Shown here: piece after piece, positions 1 to 6,269 of the stretch | How the letters are laid out: the number at the start of each line of letters is the position of its first letter | Position numbering within the stretch: the first letter of the stretch is position 1 | NCBI GenBank assembly: GCA_964633825.1 | Contig: CAZWHE010000133.1 | Coordinates: 1-11,184, forward strand | DNA from: CAZWHE01 sp964633825 | GTDB lineage: Bacteria; Planctomycetota; B15-G4; CAYZWU01 | Direction of reading: 5' to 3' | DNA: 11,184 bases | Made by a program: the position numbers and the translations under genes | The notes under the pieces: model-generated | What the model saw: the letters and a program-made list of their open reading frames with translations, nothing else | What the model was told of the DNA's origin: nothing | Database searches by the model: none

Positions 1-125
1 TTGGCTTGGTCCGCTTTGTCCATTTGTTCTTTCGGAGTGGATTGTCCGTTACAACAAGTGAAGCAATAGATGAAGCCGCAGAAGAGAACGAGGAGAGAGA
101 TGGAGAAGATGCGGGAACGGGTCAT
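1..125 (-). CDS. Secreted or lipoprotein-like protein, N-terminus only (runs off left edge)
   Basis: The first 41 codons of a leftward gene are visible. The start ATG is the complement of 123-125; a GGAG lies 8 nt upstream of it (complement of 134-137), which favours this start over an in-frame ATG 24 nt earlier. The protein begins MTRSRIFSISLLVLF and continues through a hydrophobic stretch to a Cys pair near residues 24-25, then a polar region (NGQSTPKEQ). That is the shape of a signal peptide: basic n-region, hydrophobic core, polar mature start. The Cys context (F-T-C-C) is not a clean lipobox, so lipoprotein status is uncertain. No function can be given from 41 residues. It is divergent from the phosphodiesterase operon and shares its upstream region. 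Confidence 0.5.
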   Translation of the reverse strand, partial: MTRSRIFSISLLVLFCGFIYCFTCCNGQSTPKEQMDKADQA

Positions 126-151
126 TTCGAGATCTCCGGTTTTCATGTCAC

Positions 152-165
152 GGGCGGAAGCGCCC
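152..165 (-). other. Small GC hairpin in the leader of the leftward gene
   Basis: GGGCG and CGCCC are perfect inverted repeats around a 4-nt loop (GAAG on plus, CTTC on minus). It sits about 27 nt upstream of the leftward ATG, just before its Shine-Dalgarno. It could be an mRNA 5' stem-loop affecting stability or initiation. It has no T-run, so it is not a terminator. A 5-bp stem can arise by chance. Confidence 0.3.
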
Positions 166-192
166 AATTCAGGATCTAGAAAAAAATTTCTA

Positions 193-211
193 CCATAAAT
201 TATCATTATGG
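193..211. promoter_or_regulatory. Candidate operator: CCATAA-N7-TTATGG dyad
   Basis: A perfect 6-bp inverted repeat with a 7-bp spacer lies in the divergent intergenic region. A third half-site, CCATAA at 363-368, lies 17 bp upstream of the likely -10 box of the operon; the 9-mer CTACCATAA occurs at 190-198 and 360-368. Ribbon-helix-helix repressors bind short repeated sites, and the first gene of the operon is RHH-like, so autoregulation is a reasonable guess. The region is AT-rich, so chance repeats are a real alternative. Confidence 0.3.
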
Positions 212-382
212 AAACCTTCTCTTTCAACCGATAGTTGATTTGTACATTTTATCCATTCCAGGGCGGTGTTGAAACGTTCTTTCATTCTTCATAAGCTCTT
301 TAATTCCAATATATTAATCTAGTCAGTTAAATTAGGGCTTGCAACATTTGTAAACAGGGCTACCATAAGAGCCTTTTAAGAG

Positions 383-391
383 TGTTATAGT
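383..391 (+). promoter_or_regulatory. Likely extended -10 promoter of the phosphodiesterase operon
   Basis: TGTTATAGT matches the extended -10 consensus TGnTATAAT at all positions but one. It is placed so that transcription would start near 398, giving a leader of about 29 nt before the ATG at 427. No good -35 hexamer lies 16-18 bp upstream, which extended -10 promoters can tolerate. It is the only strong plus-strand promoter-like element I found before the operon. Confidence 0.4.
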
Positions 392-426
392 AGTCCTGTT
401 CGGGTAATTGATCGAAGCTGTATCTT

Positions 427-654
427 ATGAAAGAAAATAAAGTTACGCTCAAGATACCTCGTCCGATCTATCGCAAGATCCAGGTGCTCATAGAAGATTC
501 CGGATTCAATTCCGTTACCGACTTCATTGTATACGTCCTCCGAGACCTTGTGGGGAGTGTTTCTGAAGAATCCGGAAAAGAAGGGGATGAATTGACGCCG
601 GAAGAATTGAAAGCAATTAAAAGAAAGCTTAAAAATCTGGGCTACCTTGATTAG
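427..654 (+). CDS. Ribbon-helix-helix-like small protein with C-terminal 'LGY' tail (75 aa)
   Basis: Residues 5-43 have the pattern of a CopG/Arc-type ribbon-helix-helix fold: a beta strand (KVTLKIPRPIY), a helix (YRKIQVLIEDSG), a turn with the typical N-S-V-T-D-F, and a second helix (TDFIVYVLRDLV). An acidic linker (44-60) leads to a basic amphipathic tail, I64-KRKLKNLGYLD-75. The tail also ends two other proteins of this operon. As first gene after the likely promoter it may bind DNA and autoregulate, or it may be an adaptor that dimerises through the RHH fold and docks through the tail. No toxin gene is adjacent, so an antitoxin role is not supported. No strong Shine-Dalgarno is seen; the start is chosen because it fits the fold. 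Codon use is AT-richer than in the downstream genes. Confidence 0.8.
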   Translation: MKENKVTLKIPRPIYRKIQVLIEDSGFNSVTDFIVYVLRDLVGSVSEESGKEGDELTPEELKAIKRKLKNLGYLD

Positions 655-720
655 AAACAATGACAGGATCGGGTGCTTGTGGCCGTTATGATAAGACTGC
701 ATACCAAGGAGATCTGAAGG

Positions 721-2084
721 ATGGAGAAGCTTTTAATTATTGGACTCGACTGCGCAACCCCTCAGCTGGTGTTCGATGCCTGGCTGAATGATCTCCCCCA
801 CATCAAGAGCCTTGTCGATCGAGGCGTCCACGCCAACCTGCGCTCCACCCTCCCCCCCATCACGGTTCCGGCCTGGACATCGATGATGACGTCGAAGGAT
901 CCGGGACAGCTCGGCTTCTACGGATTCAGGAACAGGAAGGGGTACGGATACGACGAGCTCTTCTTCGCCAACAACGCCTATGTGAAAGAAAAGCGGACCT
1001 GGAACTACCTCTCGAGAAAGAGGCTCAAGTCCCTCGTAATGGGCGTTCCCCAGACCTATCCCGTCAAGCCCCTGAACGGCGTTCTCGTGGCCTCCTTTCT
1101 GACTCCCAACAAGGATGTCCAGTACACCCATCCCGACGACGTCAAGACCGAGCTGGACCGTGCGGCGGGCGGCAACTATATCATCGACGTGAGGGACTTC
1201 CGGACCGAAAAGAAGGACTGGCTCATCGAACAGATCTATGAAATGACGGACGCCCGCTTCAAGGCTTTCAACAGCTTCTACAGCAATGAAGATTGGGACT
1301 TCGCCATGATGGTCGAAATGGGCATCGACCGGATCCATCACGCTTTTTGGAGGTATTTCGACAAGACCCACCGACTCTACGAGCCGGGGAACAAGTACGA
1401 GAACGCCATCTTCGACTACTACAAGTATGTGGACGACTCGCCCTCGTGGGCGATGACACGACGGTCATGATCGTCTCCGATCACGGGGCCAAGAGCATGA
1501 AGGGCGCCATCGCCATCAACGAGTGGTTCATCAGGGAAGGCTACCTCGCCCTGAAGGAGACCGTTTCGAGCCCCGCGCGCCTCGAGACGAGCATGATTGA
1601 CTGGTCGAAGACGCGGTGCTGGGGCGAGGGGGGATATTACAGCCGTGTCTTCTTCAACGTGGAGGGACGCGAGCCTAACGGGGTCGTTCCCGAAGCGGAG
1701 TACGAGTCCTTCCGCAAGGAGATCATCTCCAAGCTGGAAGCGATCGAAGACGAAGAGGGAGAGTGCATCGGGACGAAAGCCTATCGCCCCGAGGATGTCT
1801 ACAAGACGGCGAAGGGGATCCCGCCCGATCTCATCGTTTATCTCGGCAATCTCGACTGGCGTTCCGCCGGATCGGTCGGCCTCGGAGCCGTGCATATCTA
1901 CGAAAACGATACGGGCCCCGACGACGCCAACCATGCCGAGAACGGGATTTTCATCTGGAATATCGATCCGTCCCGCGTGAAGGAGGCGAAGGACACATAC
2001 TCCATATACGACGTCGCGCCGACTGTTCTGGCCTATTTCGGCATCGACGTGCCGGATGACATGATCGGAGAATCTTTGATCTGA
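721..2084 (+). CDS. PDE1: alkaline-phosphatase-superfamily phosphodiesterase, frameshifted near 1431-1437
   Basis: A cytosolic (no leader) enzyme of the type I phosphodiesterase/nucleotide pyrophosphatase group of the alkaline phosphatase superfamily, two-metal phosphoester hydrolases; substrate unknown. The first part (721 to about 1437) carries D10 in 'GLDC', predicted nucleophile T48 in 'ITVPAW', and D203/H207 in 'GIDRIHH'. The second part, in another frame to 2084, carries 'SDHGAKSM', 'NHAENGIF' and a typical end, 'DVAPTVLAYFGI...DDMIGESLI'. The frames meet at GGACGAC (1431-1437), read as V-D-D in one frame and G-R-L in the other. The paralogue PDE2 has V-D-E-F-V-G-G-L here, so a 13-nt loss between two GGACGAC copies explains the break and would restore a protein of about 458 aa. 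AAGGAG lies 9 nt before the ATG. Whether the break is real or an assembly error cannot be told. Confidence 0.85.
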
Positions 2085-2092
2085 CAGACCAA

Positions 2093-2134
2093 CATGCGGG
2101 CCCGCGACTCGTACTATGTGCCGCAGCCCGCATG
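2093..2134 (+). repeat. Intergenic inverted repeat (9-bp stem) between PDE1 and the APS-kinase-like gene
   Basis: CATGCGGGC (2093-2101) and GCCCGCATG (2126-2134) are perfect inverted repeats around a 24-nt loop; GCG/CGC inside the loop can extend the stem past a small bulge. It starts 8 nt after the PDE1 stop and ends shortly before the GGGAGGT Shine-Dalgarno of the next gene. With no T-run it is not a classical terminator. An RNA stem that limits or protects part of the operon message is plausible. Confidence 0.45.
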
Positions 2135-2165
2135 CGGATCGAGTGATAATCGGGAGGTATTTGGA

Positions 2166-2693
2166 ATGAAAGGCTTCACACTCTGGTTTACAGGACCGAA
2201 CCGTTCGGACAGGACCTATCTGGCCCGCATGATCGAGGAGAACCTTCTCGAGAGGGGAATCAAGGTCGAGCTGATCGAGGAGGAGGGCTCGGGGAGGGAG
2301 CTCTTTCAAGGGCTCGGCGATACGCCCGATGAACGGGAGACCGCCGCCAACAGGGCTGCCGCCGTCTCGACGATGCTGACACGGAACGACGTAATCTCCA
2401 TCGTCTCCGTCGACTCCCCCGCCAGGGCCGCTCGCGAGGAAATCCGGGAGCGCCTCGACAGGTTTTACGAGGTTTACGTGAAAAGCGGCGCCGGTGACGA
2501 ACCGTTCGAGGAGCCCGAAAAGCCCGAGGTCGTCGCCGACCTGGAAGGAGACGGTGAAGACGCCTGCGCCGGCGCCGTTGTCCGGACTCTCGAGCTCCTG
2601 AAACTGATCCCGGCCGACGAGACGATCGGCGAGTACAGCGGCGACGAGGAAGAGAAGATTACAAAGAGGTTGAAAGACCTCGGTTATATTTAA
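2166..2693 (+). CDS. Degenerate adenylylsulfate (APS) kinase-like protein with C-terminal 'LGY' tail (175 aa)
   Basis: The fold is recognisable as APS kinase (CysC family, ATP + APS to PAPS): the start 'GFTLWFTG', 'GLGDTPDERET' at the place of GLGF-x-x-x-DR, S84 in 'VDSP' at the FISP serine, 'RAAREEIRERLDRFYEVYV', and 'EPEKPEVV' like the family's YExPxxPEL. The Walker A loop, normally G-x-x-G-x-G-K-[ST]-T, reads G-P-N-R-S-D-R-T-Y (residues 10-18): the lysine is Arg16 and two glycines are gone. The 'DGD' after the second strand is 'EEE'. ATP-dependent kinase activity is therefore doubtful; a nucleotide-binding, scaffold or regulatory role fits better. Beyond the family's usual end there is an extra acidic linker and the tail I165-TKRLKDLGYI-175. 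The start at 2166 is set by GGGAGGT a few bases upstream and by homology; 24 upstream in-frame codons are rejected. No sulfate-assimilation genes are nearby. Confidence 0.75.
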   Translation: MKGFTLWFTGPNRSDRTYLARMIEENLLERGIKVELIEEEGSGRELFQGLGDTPDERETAANRAAAVSTMLTRNDVISIVSVDSPARAAREEIRERLDRFYEVYVKSGAGDEPFEEPEKPEVVADLEGDGEDACAGAVVRTLELLKLIPADETIGEYSGDEEEKITKRLKDLGYI

Positions 2694-2710
2694 ACCAAAA
2701 AGGGGAAAAG

Positions 2711-4027
2711 GTGTTTTTCAAGAGCAAGAAGAAAAAGACGATGGTTGTGGGGCTCGACGGGGTACCTCACAGCATGGTGGAGCGTTTCAGCCGGGACGGG
2801 ATATTTTCCAATATCAACCGCATTGTCGGCAAAGGCTCACTGAGCCGGATGGAGGTCTGCGTTCCCGAGATCTCGGCCGTCAGCTGGCCGACTTTCATGA
2901 CCGGGACGGGGCCGGGGACGCACGGCATCTTCGGCTTTACCGATCTGAAGCCCGGCACGTACGGCCTCAGGTTTCCGTCCTATCGCGATCTGAAGGCGCC
3001 GACGATCTGGAACCGGCTCGCCGAGAAGCGGAAGCGCTCCGTTGTTATCAACCAGCCGGGAACATACCCCGCGGCGGCCCGATCGATCGAGGGAGCCCTT
3101 GTATCGGGCTTTGTGGCGATCGACATGCGCAAGGCCGTTTCGCCCCCCAAGCACCGCGATGTCCTGGCCCGGCTCGAATACAAGATCGATGTGGACACGG
3201 GAAAATGCCGTGAAGACCATGATTATCTCTTCGAGGATCTGGAACTGACATTGAGAGGCCGCCAAGCCGCTGTGGACTACTTCTGGAAAAACGAAGAATG
3301 GCATTTCATGGAAGTCGTCGTCACCGGAACGGACAGGCTCCAGCATTACGTCTGGAACGCCATCGATGACGAGACCCACCCCCACCACGGCAAGGTCATC
3401 GAGTACTACCGCAGGGTCGACGAGTTCGTGGGCGGGCTCTATGACAGGTTCAACGCGGAATCGGGACGGGACGCCGAGGGCGAAGGCTTTTTCATGCTCT
3501 CCGACCACGGATTTACCCAGATCGTTCAGGAATTCCGGCTCAACGCCTGGCTCGGAGAGAACGGCTTCCTCGGCCATCGAACGGACGATCCCGAAACAGT
3601 GGAAGATATCTCCGACGAGACCAGGGCGTTCGCCCTCGATCCGGGCCGCATCTTCATCAACACCAAAGGGAGGTTCCCGAGGGGATGCGTGGACGAAGGG
3701 GACGCGGCAAAGGTCATGGACGACATCACACAGGGGCTCGGTGAATTCCGCCACGACGGGAACGCCGTCGTCAAGCGCGTCTTCCGACGCGAAGAGATCT
3801 ACACGGGACCCCACACCGGGAAAGCCGCCGATCTCCTCGTCCTCTGCAACGACGGGTACGATGTGAAGGGTTCGGTCAGGGAGAAGGAGATCTTGGGGCG
3901 CACGAATCTCGAGGGAATGCACACACGGGACAACGCTTTCTTCATCTCACCCGCCGGGGCAGCGGGCGGCGGCGATCTCAACATCGAAAACCTGGCTGAA
4001 ATCATTCTGGATACAGCATTGAAATGA
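2711..4027 (+). CDS. PDE2: alkaline-phosphatase-superfamily phosphodiesterase, cytosolic (438 aa)
   Basis: An intact two-metal hydrolase of the type I phosphodiesterase/nucleotide pyrophosphatase group. Visible active-site positions are D16 ('GLDG'), predicted nucleophile S55 ('ISAVSW', followed by 'MTGTGPGTHGIFGF'), D208/H212 ('GTDRLQH'), D265/H266 ('SDHGF') and H404 ('GMHTRDN'). There is no leader; the N-terminus is a short lysine-rich stretch (FFKSKKKK) before the first strand. The start is a GTG at 2711 with a purine-rich AGGGGAAAAGG just before it; the next in-frame ATG lies inside the first strand (VVGLDG), so GTG is preferred. It begins 17 nt after the APS-kinase-like stop. The enzyme is short like PDE1 and lacks the large beta-rich insertion of PDE3 and PDE4. 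Sulfatase activity is unlikely because there is no C/S-x-P-x-R formylglycine motif. Substrate unknown. Confidence 0.9.
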   Translation: MFFKSKKKKTMVVGLDGVPHSMVERFSRDGIFSNINRIVGKGSLSRMEVCVPEISAVSWPTFMTGTGPGTHGIFGFTDLKPGTYGLRFPSYRDLKAPTIWNRLAEKRKRSVVINQPGTYPAAARSIEGALVSGFVAIDMRKAVSPPKHRDVLARLEYKIDVDTGKCREDHDYLFEDLELTLRGRQAAVDYFWKNEEWHFMEVVVTGTDRLQHYVWNAIDDETHPHHGKVIEYYRRVDEFVGGLYDRFNAESGRDAEGEGFFMLSDHGFTQIVQEFRLNAWLGENGFLGHRTDDPETVEDISDETRAFALDPGRIFINTKGRFPRGCVDEGDAAKVMDDITQGLGEFRHDGNAVVKRVFRREEIYTGPHTGKAADLLVLCNDGYDVKGSVREKEILGRTNLEGMHTRDNAFFISPAGAAGGGDLNIENLAEIILDTALK

Positions 4028-4095
4028 GGGGGGAGTTTTATTCATTCTGCACGGATCTCTCGAACGGATTATTTCGCAAACAGGCACAACGATCG

Positions 4096-6255
4096 ATGAA
4101 CGACACAAAACAAAGACTTCCGGCCTCACTCGTCATGGCTTTATGGCTCGTGCTGGCCTATTGCGGCACCGCCGAGGCATACATCGGCCCCGGCGCGGGC
4201 TTTGCCTTTCTCGGTTCCTTCATGGTGCTCTTTATCACCATCCTGCTGGCTTTTAGCACGATCCTGATCTGGCCGGTTCGAGCCCTCATCCGCGTTTTTT
4301 ACAAAAAGCGGGCGCTCACCAAAAGCCATGTCGACCGCGTCGTTGTGCTCGGCCTCGACGGGCTCGACCCGGAGCTGGCCGAGAAATTCATGGGCGAGGG
4401 CAAGCTTCCCACATTCAAGAAGCTCAAGGAGGAGGGCTGTTTTCACCCGTTGAAAACCACGGCTCCTTCCATGTCGCCAGTGGCCTGGTCGACCTTTCAG
4501 ACCGGGGTCGATCCGTCGAAGCACAACATATTCGATTTCCTGGCGCGTGATCCGAAGTCATATATGTCGGTGCTTTCGTCGACGGATATCAGCTCGAGCA
4601 GCCGGACGCTCAAGATCGGTCCTTGGAGGATTCCCCTGGGCAAGCCGAGCATCAAGCTCCTGCGGAAGAGCGTTCCTTTCTGGAAGATCCTGGGCGACAA
4701 CAAGATATTCAGTTCGATCATTCGCGTGCCCATCACTTTTCCGCCGGAAAAGTTCTATGGCGTGAGCCTCTCGGCCATGTGCGTTCCCGATCTCCGCGGA
4801 ACGCAGGGCACTTTTTCTTTCTTCACGACAGAGAAGATCGACAGTTCCACCACGCAGGGCGTCAGGATTCCGGTTTCGCGGGACGGGGACACGATCCGAA
4901 CGGAGGTCACGGGTCCTCCGAACTCGCTCAAGAAAGACGCTCCCGAGTTGAAGCTTCCCCTCGTCGTCAAGATCGACGACATGAATCGGGAGGCGCATTT
5001 CACTCTCGGCGACGAGACCTTCACGCTGAAGGAGAAGGAGTACTCCGACTGGATCAGGGTCGAATTCAAACCCGGCCTCGGCATCAAGGTGGGCGGCATA
5101 TGCCGGTTCTGTATCATGGAGCTCGATCCGGAGTTCAAGCTTTACATGACTCCCATCCACATCGATCCCGACAAGCCGGCCATGCCCATATCCCACCCAT
5201 TCACTTATGCCGTCTACTTTGCCAAGAAATTCGGTCCCTTCGCCACGCTCGGTCTCGCCGAAGACACATGGGCTCTCAACGAACGGGCCATCGACGAGGA
5301 TGTTTTTCTCAAGCAGGCCTGGCTCATCCATGAAGAGCGGGAGAGAATGTTTTTCGACGCCCTGGAAAAGACGAGGAACGGCGTTGTTGCCACCGTGTTC
5401 GATGCGACGGACCGCATACAGCACATGTTCATGCGCTATCTCGATCCCGAGCATCCGGCCAACAGGGACAAGGACAGGGAGAAGCACAAGAACGCCATCG
5501 AGGATCTCTATGTCCGCATGGACGATCTTCTCAAGCGCACGCTGGAAAAGTGCGACGATAAAACGGTTCTCATGGTCATCTCCGACCATGGATTTAAGAA
5601 TTTCCGCCGGGGTATCAACCTCAACTCCTGGCTTCTGAAGCACGGGTACATGACATTGAAGAACGGGACTCAGAAAAGCGGTGAATGGTTCCGAGACGTG
5701 GACTGGAGCGGGACGAAAGCCTTTGCCCTCGGCCTGACCGGCATCTATCTCAACCTGAAGGGACGCGAGGCGCACGGCGTCGTCGAGCCCGGACAGGAGG
5801 AGTCCAATTTGAAAGACGAGATCAGCGCCCGCCTTGTCAAGCTCTTCGATGAAGGGGACGGAAAGAAGGCGATCCGCGACGTCTTCAATGCGAAAAAGCA
5901 TTTCAAGGGCCCCTATGTGGGAAATTCACCCGATCTCTTGATCGGTTATGAAATCGGGTACCGTGCTTCTTGGGACTGCGCCGTCGGCAAAGTGGACGGC
6001 ACCGTCATCGAGGACAATGTCAAGAGCTGGAGCGGCGATCACTGCATTCACCCCGAGCTGGTGCCGGGGGTTTTCTTTTCCAACTGCGTCATCGATGCGG
6101 ACGATCCCAGGATCATGGACATCGCACCGACGATTCTCCATCTCTTCGGCGTGCCCAGGCCGGCCCACATGGACGGTGTCAGCCTTTTCGAGGAGGGACC
6201 CTTTAACGGTAAAGAGCAACAGGCCGGCGGCGTGAAGGAGCACGCACCGGCTTGA
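4096..6255 (+). CDS. PDE3: membrane-anchored alkaline-phosphatase-superfamily phosphodiesterase (719 aa)
   Basis: A leader (MNDTKQR, then a hydrophobic stretch to a possible AEA cleavage site) is followed by 'YIGPGAG', a transmembrane segment (about 36-60) and a basic loop (RALIRVFYKKRALTK). By the positive-inside rule the catalytic domain would face the cytoplasm. Active-site positions: D88 ('GLDG'), predicted nucleophile S127 ('SMSPVAW'), D439/H443 ('TDRIQH'), D497/H498 ('SDHGF'), H649 ('SGDHC'). Residues of roughly 240-410 form a beta-rich insertion that PDE4 shares and the short paralogues lack. An in-frame ATG at 4024 overlaps the PDE2 stop (ATGA) and would add 24 residues before the leader; I prefer 4096 because it gives a normal leader length, although its Shine-Dalgarno is weak. 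Substrate unknown. Confidence 0.88.
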   Translation: MNDTKQRLPASLVMALWLVLAYCGTAEAYIGPGAGFAFLGSFMVLFITILLAFSTILIWPVRALIRVFYKKRALTKSHVDRVVVLGLDGLDPELAEKFMGEGKLPTFKKLKEEGCFHPLKTTAPSMSPVAWSTFQTGVDPSKHNIFDFLARDPKSYMSVLSSTDISSSSRTLKIGPWRIPLGKPSIKLLRKSVPFWKILGDNKIFSSIIRVPITFPPEKFYGVSLSAMCVPDLRGTQGTFSFFTTEKIDSSTTQGVRIPVSRDGDTIRTEVTGPPNSLKKDAPELKLPLVVKIDDMNREAHFTLGDETFTLKEKEYSDWIRVEFKPGLGIKVGGICRFCIMELDPEFKLYMTPIHIDPDKPAMPISHPFTYAVYFAKKFGPFATLGLAEDTWALNERAIDEDVFLKQAWLIHEERERMFFDALEKTRNGVVATVFDATDRIQHMFMRYLDPEHPANRDKDREKHKNAIEDLYVRMDDLLKRTLEKCDDKTVLMVISDHGFKNFRRGINLNSWLLKHGYMTLKNGTQKSGEWFRDVDWSGTKAFALGLTGIYLNLKGREAHGVVEPGQEESNLKDEISARLVKLFDEGDGKKAIRDVFNAKKHFKGPYVGNSPDLLIGYEIGYRASWDCAVGKVDGTVIEDNVKSWSGDHCIHPELVPGVFFSNCVIDADDPRIMDIAPTILHLFGVPRPAHMDGVSLFEEGPFNGKEQQAGGVKEHAPA

Positions 6256-6269
6256 GGAGACTTTGGAAC

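Larger units (their letters stand above)
126..426. other. AT-rich divergent intergenic region
   Basis: About 300 bp lie between the leftward secreted-protein gene and the rightward operon. The region is clearly more AT-rich than the coding DNA after 720. I see no ORF with a credible start here and no tRNA- or rRNA-like structure. What can be named is listed separately: a GC-rich hairpin in the leftward leader (152-165), a CCATAA/TTATGG dyad (193-211) with a further CCATAA copy at 363-368, and an extended -10 element (383-391). The segment 212-340 shows nothing recognisable. Confidence 0.6.

Noticed and set aside
357..377. GGCT-N8-AGCC followed by TTTT as a terminator
   Set aside because: Only a 4-bp stem, and it overlaps the likely promoter region of the operon.
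427..654. RHH protein as the antitoxin of a toxin-antitoxin pair
   Set aside because: No toxin-like gene is adjacent; the next gene is a phosphodiesterase, and a second RHH-like protein with the same tail occurs later in the same operon.
2166..2693. Functional sulfate-assimilation APS kinase
   Set aside because: The Walker A lysine and glycines are missing, and there are no sulfurylase or reductase genes nearby.
4024..4095. Upstream ATG of PDE3 overlapping the PDE2 stop
   Set aside because: It would place 24 polar residues before an otherwise normal leader; kept only as an alternative start.
4558..5901. Minus-strand open frame of 447 codons, and similar ones at 2837-3922 and 1419-2309
   Set aside because: Same reason: opposite well-recognised phosphodiesterase genes, no ribosome site, composition of a reverse-complement frame.
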